NCBI RefSeq assembly: GCF_026626335.1
Contig: NZ_JAPNTZ010000013.1
Span: forward strand, 124,001-188,000
DNA length: 64,000 nucleotides
Source of the DNA: Paractinoplanes pyxinae
GTDB lineage: Bacteria > Actinomycetota > Actinomycetes > Mycobacteriales > Micromonosporaceae
Direction of reading: 5' to 3'
This document shows, one piece after another, positions 52,898 through 62,638 of this stretch. How positions within the stretch are numbered: the stretch's first letter is position 1; each line of letters opens with the position of its first letter. The translations under genes and the position numbers were made by a program. The notes below the pieces were generated by a model. That model searched no databases, was not told where the DNA came from, and saw nothing but the letters and a program-made list of their open reading frames with translations.

Positions 52898-54196
52898 GTG
52901 CCCAACCCGTGGCTCGCCCTCGACGCCGGCGCCGATCCCGCCGAACGCATGCGCCAGGTCGGGCGCGCCCACGAACGGTTCGTCACTGGGGAGCTGACTA
53001 CCCACAACCCCCCGGACGGCCCGGCCATGCGGCCGGTCGTCGCTGACTCGTGGCGGCGCTCCGCCGTGGCCCTGCCCGGGCCCGACGCCACCGCCCCGAT
53101 CGAGCTGAGCGACGACGACCTGGAGTCGTACCGCGCGGCCCACCCGCTGGCCCGCGTGCTGCCGATCTTCCGTGACCTGCTGGGCGGGCTGGCCGAGGAC
53201 GGCGAGCACCTGATGGCGGTGTGCGACGCGTACGGGCGGCTGCTGTGGGTCGAGGGCACGGCGAAGGTGCTGCGCGGGGCCGAGCAGATGAACTTCGTGC
53301 CGGGCGCCCGCTGGGACGAGGCGCACGCCGGCACCAACGCCCCCGGCACGGCGCTGGCCGTCGACCACCCGCTGCAGATCTTCGCGACGGAGCACTTCAG
53401 CCGCCCGGTGCAGCGCTGGACGTGCGCGGCGGCGCCGATCCACGACCCGGGCACGGGCCGGCTGCTCGGCGCCATCGACGTCACCGGCGGCGACCACCTG
53501 GCCAACCCGCACAGCCTGGCCCTCGTGCGGGCCACCGCGCTGGCCGCCGAGGCGTATCTGCGGGGCCGGCTCAGCCCGGCGGCGACGGCGGGCTCGGTGG
53601 TCGCGCTCGGGCGCAACGAGGCGCGGCTGACCTTCGAGGGCCGGCAGTGGCGCCTCGGCCGTCGCCATTCCGAGCTGCTGGTGCTGCTGCTGGCCCATCC
53701 CGAGGGCAGCACGGGCGACGAGCTGGGCTTCGGCGTGTACGGCGACGACGCGAGCCCGGTGACCGTGCGGGCGGAGCTGTCGCGGCTGCGCCGGGCGCTG
53801 GGGCCGGAGCTGATGGAGTCCCGGCCGTACAGGTTGCGGGCCGAGGTGGAGGCCGACTTCCGGACGGTCGTCCGGTTGCTTGAGCACGGACGCGTCACTG
53901 CGGCCCTGGAGGCGTACGCGGGACCGCTTCTGCCTGGCTCGGAAGCCCCGGGAGTGGTGCGCCTGCGCCGCCTCGTGGACGACCGCCTGCGCGCCGCGCT
54001 GCTGGCCGCCGGCGACCGCACCCTGCTGCAGACCTGGCTGCATTCGCCGTGGGGCGCCGACGATCTGGAGGCCTGGGAGGCGTACGCGCGTCTGCTGCCG
54101 CCGACGGCCCCGGCCCGCCCCCTGGCCCTTTCGAAGATCCGCGAACTTCAGTACGAGTTCGGGCTTGCAACGTCGTTGCAACGTCCCCGTAACTAA
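52898..54196 (+). CDS. GAF-domain regulator with C-terminal winged-helix/BTAD-like region
   Basis: This is a 432-residue regulator. The N-terminal about 230 residues resemble the AcoR-type sensing part, including the SWRRS motif and a GAF domain (LMAVCDAYGRLLWVEG through AAPIHDPGTGRLLGAIDVTG). There is no AAA+ sigma-54 domain and no Fis HTH. Instead residues about 255-330 form a winged helix (VTVRAELSRLRRAL, ESRPYRLRAEV), and an all-helical bundle of the type seen in SARP-like regulators follows. GGAGG lies before the GTG at 52898. It directly precedes the aldehyde dehydrogenase operon it likely controls. Confidence 0.85.
   Translation: MPNPWLALDAGADPAERMRQVGRAHERFVTGELTTHNPPDGPAMRPVVADSWRRSAVALPGPDATAPIELSDDDLESYRAAHPLARVLPIFRDLLGGLAEDGEHLMAVCDAYGRLLWVEGTAKVLRGAEQMNFVPGARWDEAHAGTNAPGTALAVDHPLQIFATEHFSRPVQRWTCAAAPIHDPGTGRLLGAIDVTGGDHLANPHSLALVRATALAAEAYLRGRLSPAATAGSVVALGRNEARLTFEGRQWRLGRRHSELLVLLLAHPEGSTGDELGFGVYGDDASPVTVRAELSRLRRALGPELMESRPYRLRAEVEADFRTVVRLLEHGRVTAALEAYAGPLLPGSEAPGVVRLRRLVDDRLRAALLAAGDRTLLQTWLHSPWGADDLEAWEAYARLLPPTAPARPLALSKIRELQYEFGLATSLQRPRN
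54165..54181. promoter_or_regulatory. Perfect 17-bp palindrome upstream of the aldehyde dehydrogenase gene
   Basis: TTGCAACG-T-CGTTGCAA lies in the last codons of the GAF regulator gene, 47 bp before the dehydrogenase ATG. The perfect symmetry and position suit an operator for the regulator. Confidence 0.6.
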
Positions 54197-54228
54197 CGTC
54201 GGCCGTACCCCAAGGTACGGAGGCTGCC

Positions 54229-55752
<1,524 letters not shown>

Positions 55753-55755
55753 GCC

Positions 55756-56127
55756 ATGGCGACCAGAGTCGAGGTGACCCCCGCGGCGGCCGACATGATG
55801 CGGCAGCTGCGGGGGCAGCACGGTCCGCTGATGTTCCACCAGTCCGGCGGCTGCTGCGACGGCAGCTCACCGATGTGCTACCTGGAAGGCGAGTTCCGCA
55901 CCGGCCAGTCGGACGTGCTGCTCGAGTCCCTGAAGATCGACGGGGTCGACGAGCCCATCACGTTCTGGATGTCGGCCTCGCAGTTCGAGCTCTGGAAGCA
56001 CACCCACCTGACGGTGGACGTGGTCCCCGGCCGGGGTTCCGGCTTCTCGCTGGAAGCGCCGGAGGGCGTACGCTTTCTCATCCGTTCGCGGCTGCTGACC
56101 GAACAAGAGCTGGCCGAACTCTCCTGA
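55756..56127 (+). CDS. DUF779 domain protein
   Basis: This 123-residue protein starts TRVEVTPAAADMMRQLRGQH and has the conserved block MFHQSGGCCDGSSPMCY with three Cys, resembling a metal- or cluster-binding site, and FWMSASQFELWKHTHLTVDV. DUF779 proteins travel with this type of aldehyde dehydrogenase, and an accessory role for the enzyme is inferred. It starts 3 bp after the dehydrogenase stop. Confidence 0.92.
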   Translation: MATRVEVTPAAADMMRQLRGQHGPLMFHQSGGCCDGSSPMCYLEGEFRTGQSDVLLESLKIDGVDEPITFWMSASQFELWKHTHLTVDVVPGRGSGFSLEAPEGVRFLIRSRLLTEQELAELS

Positions 56128-56427
56128 TCGGAGGATTGCCGGGCCTTTGATCCTGGCCACAGACTGATCCCTGCACCGCCGTCGTCCCGTATCAATGAGG
56201 GGCGGCGGCGGTTCGCCGTCACCCCGCGCGACCGTGTTGCCTACCCCGAGGAACCTGTGCCGACCCCCCTCCTTCGCCTCCTCAGCCTCCTGACCGCTCT
56301 CGACCAGCGGGCCCTCGCCTGGGCCCGCGAGCGTGTCTCCCCCGACCGTGCCGAATCGCTGCGAAGAGCGGCGTCGCGGGTTCTGCGGACGGCAAGGTCG
56401 GGAGCCGGACGGTCGAGGGAGGGTCTG

Positions 56428-57270
56428 ATGCGGTTGTCGCGCACCAAGAAGGTGGTGCTGCTCGGCGTGGTGCTGCTCGCCGTCGGCCTGACCGGGCGCG
56501 CGTCGGCCGAATCGGCTCAACACAGCGTCGGCACCCTCACGGCGACGAAACCCGCCCCGGCGACCACCTCGGCCAAGCCCAAGCCGAAGCCGACCGCCGC
56601 CAAGCCGAAGCCCAAGCCGGCCAAGCCGTCGGCTCGCAAGATCAGCAATCCGCGGTACGCCGGTCCGGCCGGCAGCCACATGCTGACCGGCACCAAGGGT
56701 GTCGCTCTGACCTTCGACGACGGCCCCGACCCGAACGAGACGCCCCGGCTGCTGGCCCTGCTGGCCAAGCACCACGTGAAGGCGACCTTCTGCCTGGTCG
56801 GCACCCAGGTCAAACGGCACCCCGAGATCGTCCGCCAGATCGTGGCCCAGGGGCACACGCTGTGCAACCACACCTGGAACCACAGCCTGAAGATCGGCAA
56901 AGACCCGGCCGCCAAGATCCGGGCCGACCTGGACCGCACCAACGCCGCCATCCGCCAGGCCGTGCACGGTGCGAAGATCAAGTACTTCCGCGCGCCCGGC
57001 GGCAACTTCACGCCCCGGCTGGTCGGGACGGCCAAGCAGCTGGGGATGACCTCGATCTACTGGAAGGTCGACCCGCGCGACTGGAGCCACCACAAGGGCG
57101 AGACCAGCTCCGCCCACCAGGCCAAGGTCGTGTCGCAGATCGAGAAGCACTGCCGGCCGGGAGCGATCGTGCTGTCGCACGACTACGCGCAGCCGGACAC
57201 CATCGCCGCGTACAAGAAGCTCATTCCCTGGCTCAAGAAGCGCTACAAGCTCGTCGCGCTGCCGGTCTAG
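56428..57270 (+). CDS. Secreted polysaccharide deacetylase (NodB-like)
   Basis: This carbohydrate esterase family 4 enzyme is of the peptidoglycan or chitin deacetylase type. From ATG 56428 it is 280 residues: signal segment (residues 5-27), Lys-Pro-rich linker (about 40-70), NodB domain with TFDDGPDPNE (motif 1, Asp-Asp), HTWNHS (motif 2, metal-binding His pair) and RAPGGNF (motif 3). GGAGGG lies 5 bases before 56428. The frame continues to GTG 56257 (57 more residues) with its own GAGGA, so a longer form is possible. The stop shares CTAG with DUF3499. Confidence 0.9.
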   Translation: MRLSRTKKVVLLGVVLLAVGLTGRASAESAQHSVGTLTATKPAPATTSAKPKPKPTAAKPKPKPAKPSARKISNPRYAGPAGSHMLTGTKGVALTFDDGPDPNETPRLLALLAKHHVKATFCLVGTQVKRHPEIVRQIVAQGHTLCNHTWNHSLKIGKDPAAKIRADLDRTNAAIRQAVHGAKIKYFRAPGGNFTPRLVGTAKQLGMTSIYWKVDPRDWSHHKGETSSAHQAKVVSQIEKHCRPGAIVLSHDYAQPDTIAAYKKLIPWLKKRYKLVALPV

Positions 57271-57635
57271 TGGGACGGCGGGATGACCCGCAAGTGACCT
57301 CGGCGGCCCGTCTGGTGGCCGGGCAGGCGCTCTTCGTCGTCGGCCCGCGGGGGTGGCGCGGACGGGCGGGCCGCCTCACGGACGGCGTCGGCCAGGGCGA
57401 CCAGGTCGTCGGTGGTGGGCGGGGGCGGGGCGAAGTCGCCGTCGTGGCGGACCAGTTCCCAGCCTCGGGGGGCGGTGAGGCTGCGGGCGTGCGGCTCACA
57501 CAGGTCGTACGTGTGGGGTTCGGCGAAGGCCGCCAAGGGGCCGACGACCGCCGTGGAGTCGCTGTAGACGTAGGTCAGCGTGGCGACCGCCTGTCGGGGA
57601 CAGCCGTTCCGGGAGCAGCGCCGTGGTGACCTCAC
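57267..57635 (-). CDS. DUF3499 protein
   Basis: The 122-residue protein starts RRCSRNGCPRQAVATLTYVY and has DLCEPHARSLTAPRGWE, both the DUF3499 signature, with Cys residues spaced as a zinc ribbon (C-x4-C and C-x2-H). The second half is Pro/Arg-rich and low complexity. It corresponds to the Rv3258c position between manB and whiB2 in mycobacteria. Function is unknown. Convergent stop overlap with the deacetylase. Confidence 0.9.
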   Translation of the reverse strand: MRSPRRCSRNGCPRQAVATLTYVYSDSTAVVGPLAAFAEPHTYDLCEPHARSLTAPRGWELVRHDGDFAPPPPTTDDLVALADAVREAARPSAPPPRADDEERLPGHQTGRRGHLRVIPPSH

Positions 57636-57841
57636 GGCGGCACGTTATCGCTCCGGCGGCCCGCACGGGCGCCGAAACCCCGCGACACGCCGACCCACGA
57701 TGCATCACGATTCGGTCATGACCGCCCGACACGCGGTACCCGATGGGGCGAATTACCGGCGTATCGCCCCGAAGGGGCGAATCAACACGGCGGAAACACG
57801 TCCGTCGCCGTGTCACACCGTCGGAGGACTAGAGTTGCCTC

Positions 57842-58318
57842 GTGACCACCAGTCCTGAACGCCGCCGCAGCGATCCCCGAGCGGCGCGTAAGGCCGGCCC
57901 GGGCCACCCCGCCCGCCGCGACCGGCACGGCCGGGGCCTGCGCGGCCGGCTCGTGCCTGCCACCGTTCCCCTGGCCCGCACCAAGGCCGAGATCTTCGAC
58001 GACCTGGTGCTCGACACGGTCGAGGGCCTCGAGCGGCGCTACGCGAAAGAGCTGGCCGGCGTCGAGTTCGCCGTCGAGGACGTGCCGCCCGAGCTCAACG
58101 TCTACGACTCCGACGTGCTCGAGGACGGCGAGGTGCCGCTGGCCCGCCTGCTTCCCGGCCGCCCCGGCCGGCAAGAGCTCCCCCCGCGGATCGTGCTCTA
58201 CCGGCGGCCGCTGGAATTCCGGGCGATGGACCGCGAAGACCTCGCCGACCTCGTCCACGATGTGATCATCGAGCAGGTGGCCAACCTGCTCGGGGTGGAT
58301 CCTGACGAGCTGTCCTAG
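57842..58318 (+). CDS. Zincin-like (DUF1025) family protein lacking the HExxH motif
   Basis: The 158-residue protein has a basic disordered N-terminal 45 residues, then the family core (EIFDDLVLDTVEGLERRY, ELNVYDSDV, LPPRIVLYRRPLEF). In metal-dependent members the C-terminal helix contains HExxH; here the equivalent reads DLVHDVIIEQVANLLGVD, so the ligands are missing and protease activity is doubtful. It is adjacent to whiB2, as in mycobacteria (Rv3259). It is divergent from DUF3499. Confidence 0.85.
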   Translation: MTTSPERRRSDPRAARKAGPGHPARRDRHGRGLRGRLVPATVPLARTKAEIFDDLVLDTVEGLERRYAKELAGVEFAVEDVPPELNVYDSDVLEDGEVPLARLLPGRPGRQELPPRIVLYRRPLEFRAMDREDLADLVHDVIIEQVANLLGVDPDELS

Positions 58319-58322
58319 GCGG

Positions 58323-58580
58323 TTACGCCACCCGTCGCTTCAACTTGCGACGCTCGCGCTCGGACAGTCCACCCCAGATACCGAACCGTTCGTCGTGGCC
58401 CAGCGCGTATTCCAGGCACTCGGCCTTGACCTCACACCGGCCGCAGATCCTCTTCGCCTCCCGGGTGGACCCCCCCTTTTCCGGGAAGAAAGCTTCCGGG
58501 TCGGTCTGCGAACACAGCGCCCGCTCCTGCCACTCGGGCGCGTCCCCGAGCAGGTCGACCCCTTCAACCTGCGCTTCCAT
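58323..58580 (-). CDS. whiB2: WhiB-family iron-sulfur regulator (WhiB2/WhmD type)
   Basis: The 85-residue protein has four Cys: one in ALCSQTD near residue 25 and CGRCEVKAEC near 52-61. It has the GIWGG turn and a basic C terminus RERRKLKRRV. WhiB2/WhmD works in septation together with sigma factor HrdB/SigA binding. Short length and location near DUF3499 and fbi genes fit WhiB2. GGGAGG lies seven bases before ATG 58580. A long leader with palindromes lies upstream. Confidence 0.94.
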   Translation of the reverse strand: MEAQVEGVDLLGDAPEWQERALCSQTDPEAFFPEKGGSTREAKRICGRCEVKAECLEYALGHDERFGIWGGLSERERRKLKRRVA

Positions 58581-58649
58581 CGGCGTGCCTCCCAATTTCC
58601 GCGCCGGCAGCGATGCCGGCACTGACCCCCCACGCACGCAGCGTGTTTT

Positions 58650-58690
58650 TTGTGAGCAGAATTCGCATTTCTCGGCGCCTCGGCTCACAA
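58650..58690. promoter_or_regulatory. Inverted repeat in the whiB2 upstream region
   Basis: TTGTGAGC (58650-58657) and GCTCACAA (58683-58690) form a perfect 8-bp inverted repeat with a 25-base interval, in the 288-bp non-coding region between whiB2 and fbiC. They could be two half-sites for a dimeric regulator or a weak stem in the leader. Confidence 0.45.
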
Positions 58691-58701
58691 CCCCACCGAA
58701 A

Positions 58702-58715
58702 TTACACGCGTGTAA
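58702..58715. promoter_or_regulatory. Perfect 14-bp palindrome upstream of whiB2
   Basis: TTACACGCGTGTAA lies about 122 bp before the whiB2 start, in a low-GC segment likely to carry the promoter. Perfect symmetry suggests a protein-binding site; the regulator is unknown. Confidence 0.5.
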
Positions 58716-58868
58716 GACGTGCGTCGTCAAGCCGAACCTGATAAATAGGCCCGTTTCCCTCATCGCGCCTGCGGGCGCGCAAGGGTCCCGTTCCTGCCCT
58801 ATCTCTCTTCAGGCCCGGTAGGTAACGCGATCCCGCTTGCTCAAGTCCAATTTAACCCGTTTTGTGAC

Positions 58869-61379
58869 CTACCGTCGACCGTAGGTCGTGGTGCGCTCCA
58901 CGGCCGGGCGACCGGCCGACGCGGCAAGTTCCTTCAGCTCAGTGACGGTGCGGGCCGAGCCGTGCTCGGAACCCGCCATTCGGGAGATCGTTTCCTCCAT
59001 CAGAGTGCCCCCGAGATCGTTGCAGCCCCCGTTGAGCATTTCCTGAGTGCCGTCGTCGCCCAGCTTCACCCACGAGCACTGGATGTTGTCGATGCGGCCG
59101 TGCAGCAGGATCCGGGCCATCGCGTGCACGACGCGGTTCTCCCGCCAGGTGGGACCGGGCCGCGCGATGCCGGCCAGATAGATCGGCGCGTTCGTGTGGA
59201 TGAAGGGCAGCGCCACGAACTCGGTGAAGCCGCCGGTCACGTCCTGGATGCCGGCCAGCACCCGGAAGTGGCCCAGCCACTGCCGCGGGTGGTCGACGTG
59301 CCCGTACATCATGGTCGAACTCGACCGGATGCCGAGCTGGTGAGCGTTGGTCACCACATCGGCCCAGGCGCTGGTGGGCAGCTTGCCCTTGGTGAGCACC
59401 CAGCGCACGTCGTCGTCCAGGATCTCGGCCGCGGTGCCGGGGATCGTGCCCAGGCCGGCCTCTTTGAGCTCGGCCAGCCACTCGCGCACGGGCACGCCGG
59501 CCTTGGCCGCGGCGGTGACGATCTCCATCGGCGAGTACGCGTGGACGTGCATGCCGGGGACGCGCTGCTTCACGGCGCGGACCAGGTCGGCGTACGCCGT
59601 GACCGGCATCTTGGGGTCGATGCCGCCCTGCATGCAGACCTCGGAGGCGCCGTCCTGCCAGGCCTGCTCGGCCCGGTCGGCCACCTGGTCGACCGAGAGC
59701 CGGTACGCGTCGGCGTCCTTCTCACGCTGGGCGAACGCGCAGAACCGGCACCCGACGTAGCAGACGTTGGTGAAGTTGATGTTCCGGTTCACCACGTACG
59801 TGATGTCGTCGCCGTTGACCTCTTTGCGCAGGTCGTCGGCGATGCGGGCGAGCTGGTCAAGAGCCTCGCCGTCCGCGTTGAACAGCGCCATGGCGGCGTC
59901 CTCGTTCTGCTTCTCGAGCAGCGCGGCCGGGTTCTCCGAGGCGAGCTTGAGGCCTTTGATCGCGTCCGACTCGATGCGGCGCGGGGCCTCGGTGGAGATG
60001 TGCGCGGCCACCTCGTCCCAGTCGCCGTAGACGTCGTCGAAATCGGACCGGCGGTCGCCGGTGCGGCCCTCGGTGTCGATCGTCGCGAAAAGGTCCGTGC
60101 GGCCCGAGGCGTACGCGTCATCGGGCTCCTGCCACGGCCGGCCCACAACCTCGGCGTCCTCGCGAGCCAGACCGTCCGCACCGGACAGCGCCGACACATG
60201 AGCGGCGAGGCGCGGATCGAGCCAGCCCTCGTTGCCGCGGCGCACGTACTCCGGATAGATCGTCAGGCGTTCACGCAGCTCGAAGCCGGCTTTCCTGGAG
60301 TGCTCACGCAACAGGTCGATCTGCGGCCACGGGCGCTCGGGGTTGACGTGGTCGGGGGTCACCGGCGAGACGCCGCCCCAGTCGTCGATCCCCGCCCGCA
60401 GCAGCAGCGAGAACTCGGCGTCGATCAGGTTGGGCGGGGCCTGCAGGCGGCCGCGCGGACCCATGATGATGCGGCCCACGGCCACCGTGGCGGCCAGCTC
60501 ACGCAGCTCGGCGTCGGGCATGCCGCGCATCGCCGTGTCCGGCTTGGCCCGGAAGTTCTGGATGATGATCTCTTGGATGTGGCCGTACTCGCGGGCGGCG
60601 CGGCGCATCGCGAACAGCGCGTCGACCCGCTCGGCCGGGATCTCGCCGATGCCGATCAGGATGCCGGTGGTGAACGGGACACCGACGCGGCCGGCGTCGT
60701 CGAGGACGCGGAGGCGTACGGCCGGGTCTTTGTCGGGCGAACCGTAGTGCGGGCCGCCGGGCTCGGACCACAGGCGGGTCGCCGTGGTCTCGAGCATCAT
60801 GCCCATGCTGGGGGCGACCGGCTTCAGGCGCTGCAGCTCGGCCCAGCTCATGACGCCGGGATTCAGGTGCGGCAGCAGGCCGGTCTCTTCGAGGACGGCG
60901 ATGGCACACGCGCGTACGTAATCGAGGGTCGAGTCGTAGCCGCGCTCGTCGAGCCACTGCCGGGCCGCGGGCCAGCGCTCCTCGGGGCGGTCGCCCAGCG
61001 TGAACAGGGCCTCCTTGCAGCCCTGGGCGGCGCCCTGACGGGCGATCTCAAGAACCTCGTCGCGCTCGAGGAAGGCGGCGGGCAGCCGGTGCGGCACGGT
61101 GGCGAACGTGCAGTAGTGGCACCGGTCGCGGCACAGGCGCGTGAGGGGGATGAAAACCTTGCGCGAGTACGTCACCACGCCCGGCCGACCGGCCTCACGC
61201 AGACCCGCGTCGCGGATGCCGCCGGCGATCGCGAGCAGTTCCTCGAACTGGTCACCGGTGGCGGCCAGCAGGGCGGTCGCCTCGTCGGCGTCCACGGCCT
61301 TGCCGTCGGCCGCGCGGCGCAGGGCGCGCCGGATGCTCGCTTCGGTGGGCTGGGTGTCGACCGTGTTGACCTCTGTCAC
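58869..61379 (-). CDS. fbiC: FO synthase FbiC (CofG-CofH fusion)
   Basis: FbiC makes the deazaflavin FO, the chromophore of coenzyme F420, from a riboflavin-pathway pyrimidine and tyrosine. The 836-residue protein is a fusion of two radical SAM enzymes. The CofG half has CRDRCHYCTF near residue 82-91 and the CofH half has CYVGCRFCAF near 535-544, both with C-x3-C-x2-C clusters. This fused form is usual in actinobacteria. The start codon GTG 61379 precedes TEVNTVDTQPTEASI. Confidence 0.97.
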   Translation of the reverse strand: MTEVNTVDTQPTEASIRRALRRAADGKAVDADEATALLAATGDQFEELLAIAGGIRDAGLREAGRPGVVTYSRKVFIPLTRLCRDRCHYCTFATVPHRLPAAFLERDEVLEIARQGAAQGCKEALFTLGDRPEERWPAARQWLDERGYDSTLDYVRACAIAVLEETGLLPHLNPGVMSWAELQRLKPVAPSMGMMLETTATRLWSEPGGPHYGSPDKDPAVRLRVLDDAGRVGVPFTTGILIGIGEIPAERVDALFAMRRAAREYGHIQEIIIQNFRAKPDTAMRGMPDAELRELAATVAVGRIIMGPRGRLQAPPNLIDAEFSLLLRAGIDDWGGVSPVTPDHVNPERPWPQIDLLREHSRKAGFELRERLTIYPEYVRRGNEGWLDPRLAAHVSALSGADGLAREDAEVVGRPWQEPDDAYASGRTDLFATIDTEGRTGDRRSDFDDVYGDWDEVAAHISTEAPRRIESDAIKGLKLASENPAALLEKQNEDAAMALFNADGEALDQLARIADDLRKEVNGDDITYVVNRNINFTNVCYVGCRFCAFAQREKDADAYRLSVDQVADRAEQAWQDGASEVCMQGGIDPKMPVTAYADLVRAVKQRVPGMHVHAYSPMEIVTAAAKAGVPVREWLAELKEAGLGTIPGTAAEILDDDVRWVLTKGKLPTSAWADVVTNAHQLGIRSSSTMMYGHVDHPRQWLGHFRVLAGIQDVTGGFTEFVALPFIHTNAPIYLAGIARPGPTWRENRVVHAMARILLHGRIDNIQCSWVKLGDDGTQEMLNGGCNDLGGTLMEETISRMAGSEHGSARTVTELKELAASAGRPAVERTTTYGRR

Positions 61380-61513
61380 CCCAGCAGCCTAGGCCGGAAT
61401 CCCGCGGGTTGCCTCTACCGTGGCGGGGCGCGCGCGGTGGTCTGTGCCACTGCGCGCGCCCTTGCACGTCACCGACCTGCGCTATCGCCGCCGGGAATCC
61501 GCGTCGGCCGCTT

Positions 61514-62527
61514 TCATCGTCGCGGGGAGTCCTCGCCGGCCGGGCCGAAGCCGGGGCGGTCGTCGGGGATCTTCTCGGTGCGCTCGTCGCCGGTGGGCTG
61601 CACCCTCGGCGCCACCTGGGTGGGCTCGGAGAAGGCGGGGGCCCCGGGCGGAGCCGGCGGGGCCGAGGCCGGGTACGCCGAGGCGGGCGGGCCTGAAGCC
61701 GGGTGGGCCGGCGGGGCCGAGGCGGGGATGGGCACGGCGGGCTGGTTCCAGGCCGGGGGCTGCTGGGGGTAGCCCGGCTGCGGCTGGCCCTGATGCGGCT
61801 GGCCGGGTTGGGGCTGGCCGGGCTGCGGCTGGCCGTAGGGCTGGCCCAGCGGCTGGCCGAACTGCTGCGTGCCCGGGGTGCCCTGCGGGGGCATTCCCTG
61901 CGGCGCGCCCGGCGGGGGCGGGTAGGCGCCCGGGGCGTAGCCCGGCTGGCCCTGCGGGGGCTGGCCGTAGCCCGGCTGACCGGGGTAGGTGCCCGGCTGC
62001 CCGTACACCGGCTGGCCGTAGACGCCGGGCGGCGCCTTCGGCTTGGCCACGTGGAACAGGCCCTGCCACAGGCGGAACACCGCGTACGCGGCCACGGCGA
62101 ACACGCCGAGCCAGGCCACGCGTACCAGAAGCTCTTCGAAGGCGATCCGCGCGCCGTTGTTGCTGGCGTGGTTGATCAGGCCGATGAGCAGACCGAAGAC
62201 CAGGCCGAAGAAGGCGATCACGGCGTACTCGACCAGCGCGATCATCGTGATCAGCTGAGCCTTGGGGTGCCGGGGCTGGACGAGCAGTGCCAGCAGGACC
62301 GCCGCCAGCGGCATGAACACGGTGGCCGTGTTGACGAAGCCGTAGAAGCTGTCCTGCGTGCGGTAGCCGAACTGGTTCTCACCGTCCGGGATCAGCCGGA
62401 TGACGGCCACGAAGAGCAACAACGCGGGGGCGCCGACGAGCGCGTAGGCCGCGAGATCACGCAAAGGGCGGAGGAACTGGCCGGCCGATCTGCCCTCGCC
62501 CGGCGCGGGCTGCGGTTGGCTGGTCAC
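61514..62527 (-). CDS. Membrane protein with Pro/Gly/Gln-rich tail
   Basis: This 337-residue protein has four membrane segments (about residues 25-45, 65-84, 95-119, 138-158) after a short N terminus, then a long low-complexity cytoplasmic tail with PGQPGYGQPPQGQPGY-type repeats. The tail ends ERTEKIPDDRPGFG. Such tails are common in actinobacterial membrane proteins and may mediate protein contacts. GGAGA lies five bases before GTG 62527. It is divergent from fbiA by about 110 bp. Confidence 0.8.
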   Translation of the reverse strand: MTSQPQPAPGEGRSAGQFLRPLRDLAAYALVGAPALLLFVAVIRLIPDGENQFGYRTQDSFYGFVNTATVFMPLAAVLLALLVQPRHPKAQLITMIALVEYAVIAFFGLVFGLLIGLINHASNNGARIAFEELLVRVAWLGVFAVAAYAVFRLWQGLFHVAKPKAPPGVYGQPVYGQPGTYPGQPGYGQPPQGQPGYAPGAYPPPPGAPQGMPPQGTPGTQQFGQPLGQPYGQPQPGQPQPGQPHQGQPQPGYPQQPPAWNQPAVPIPASAPPAHPASGPPASAYPASAPPAPPGAPAFSEPTQVAPRVQPTGDERTEKIPDDRPGFGPAGEDSPRR

Positions 62528-62638
62528 GGGATTCTCCAAGACGAAGTCGGGTGCGGGAGGCTCAGGGTAGTCCGGCCCCGCATGCAGCGCGGATACCCAC
62601 CGGCGAGTTCTGTCATACCCGTGCGGGAGGATACGGGC

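Noticed and set aside
58625..58656. Plus-strand terminator (CACGC-loop-GCGTG followed by six T)
   Set aside because: The stem is only five base pairs and no plus-strand transcript is expected to end here; the T run more likely belongs to the AT-rich whiB2 promoter region.
58962..61772. Long plus-strand open frame opposite fbiC
   Set aside because: fbiC is certain on the minus strand with both radical SAM clusters; the opposite frame has shadow composition and no domains.
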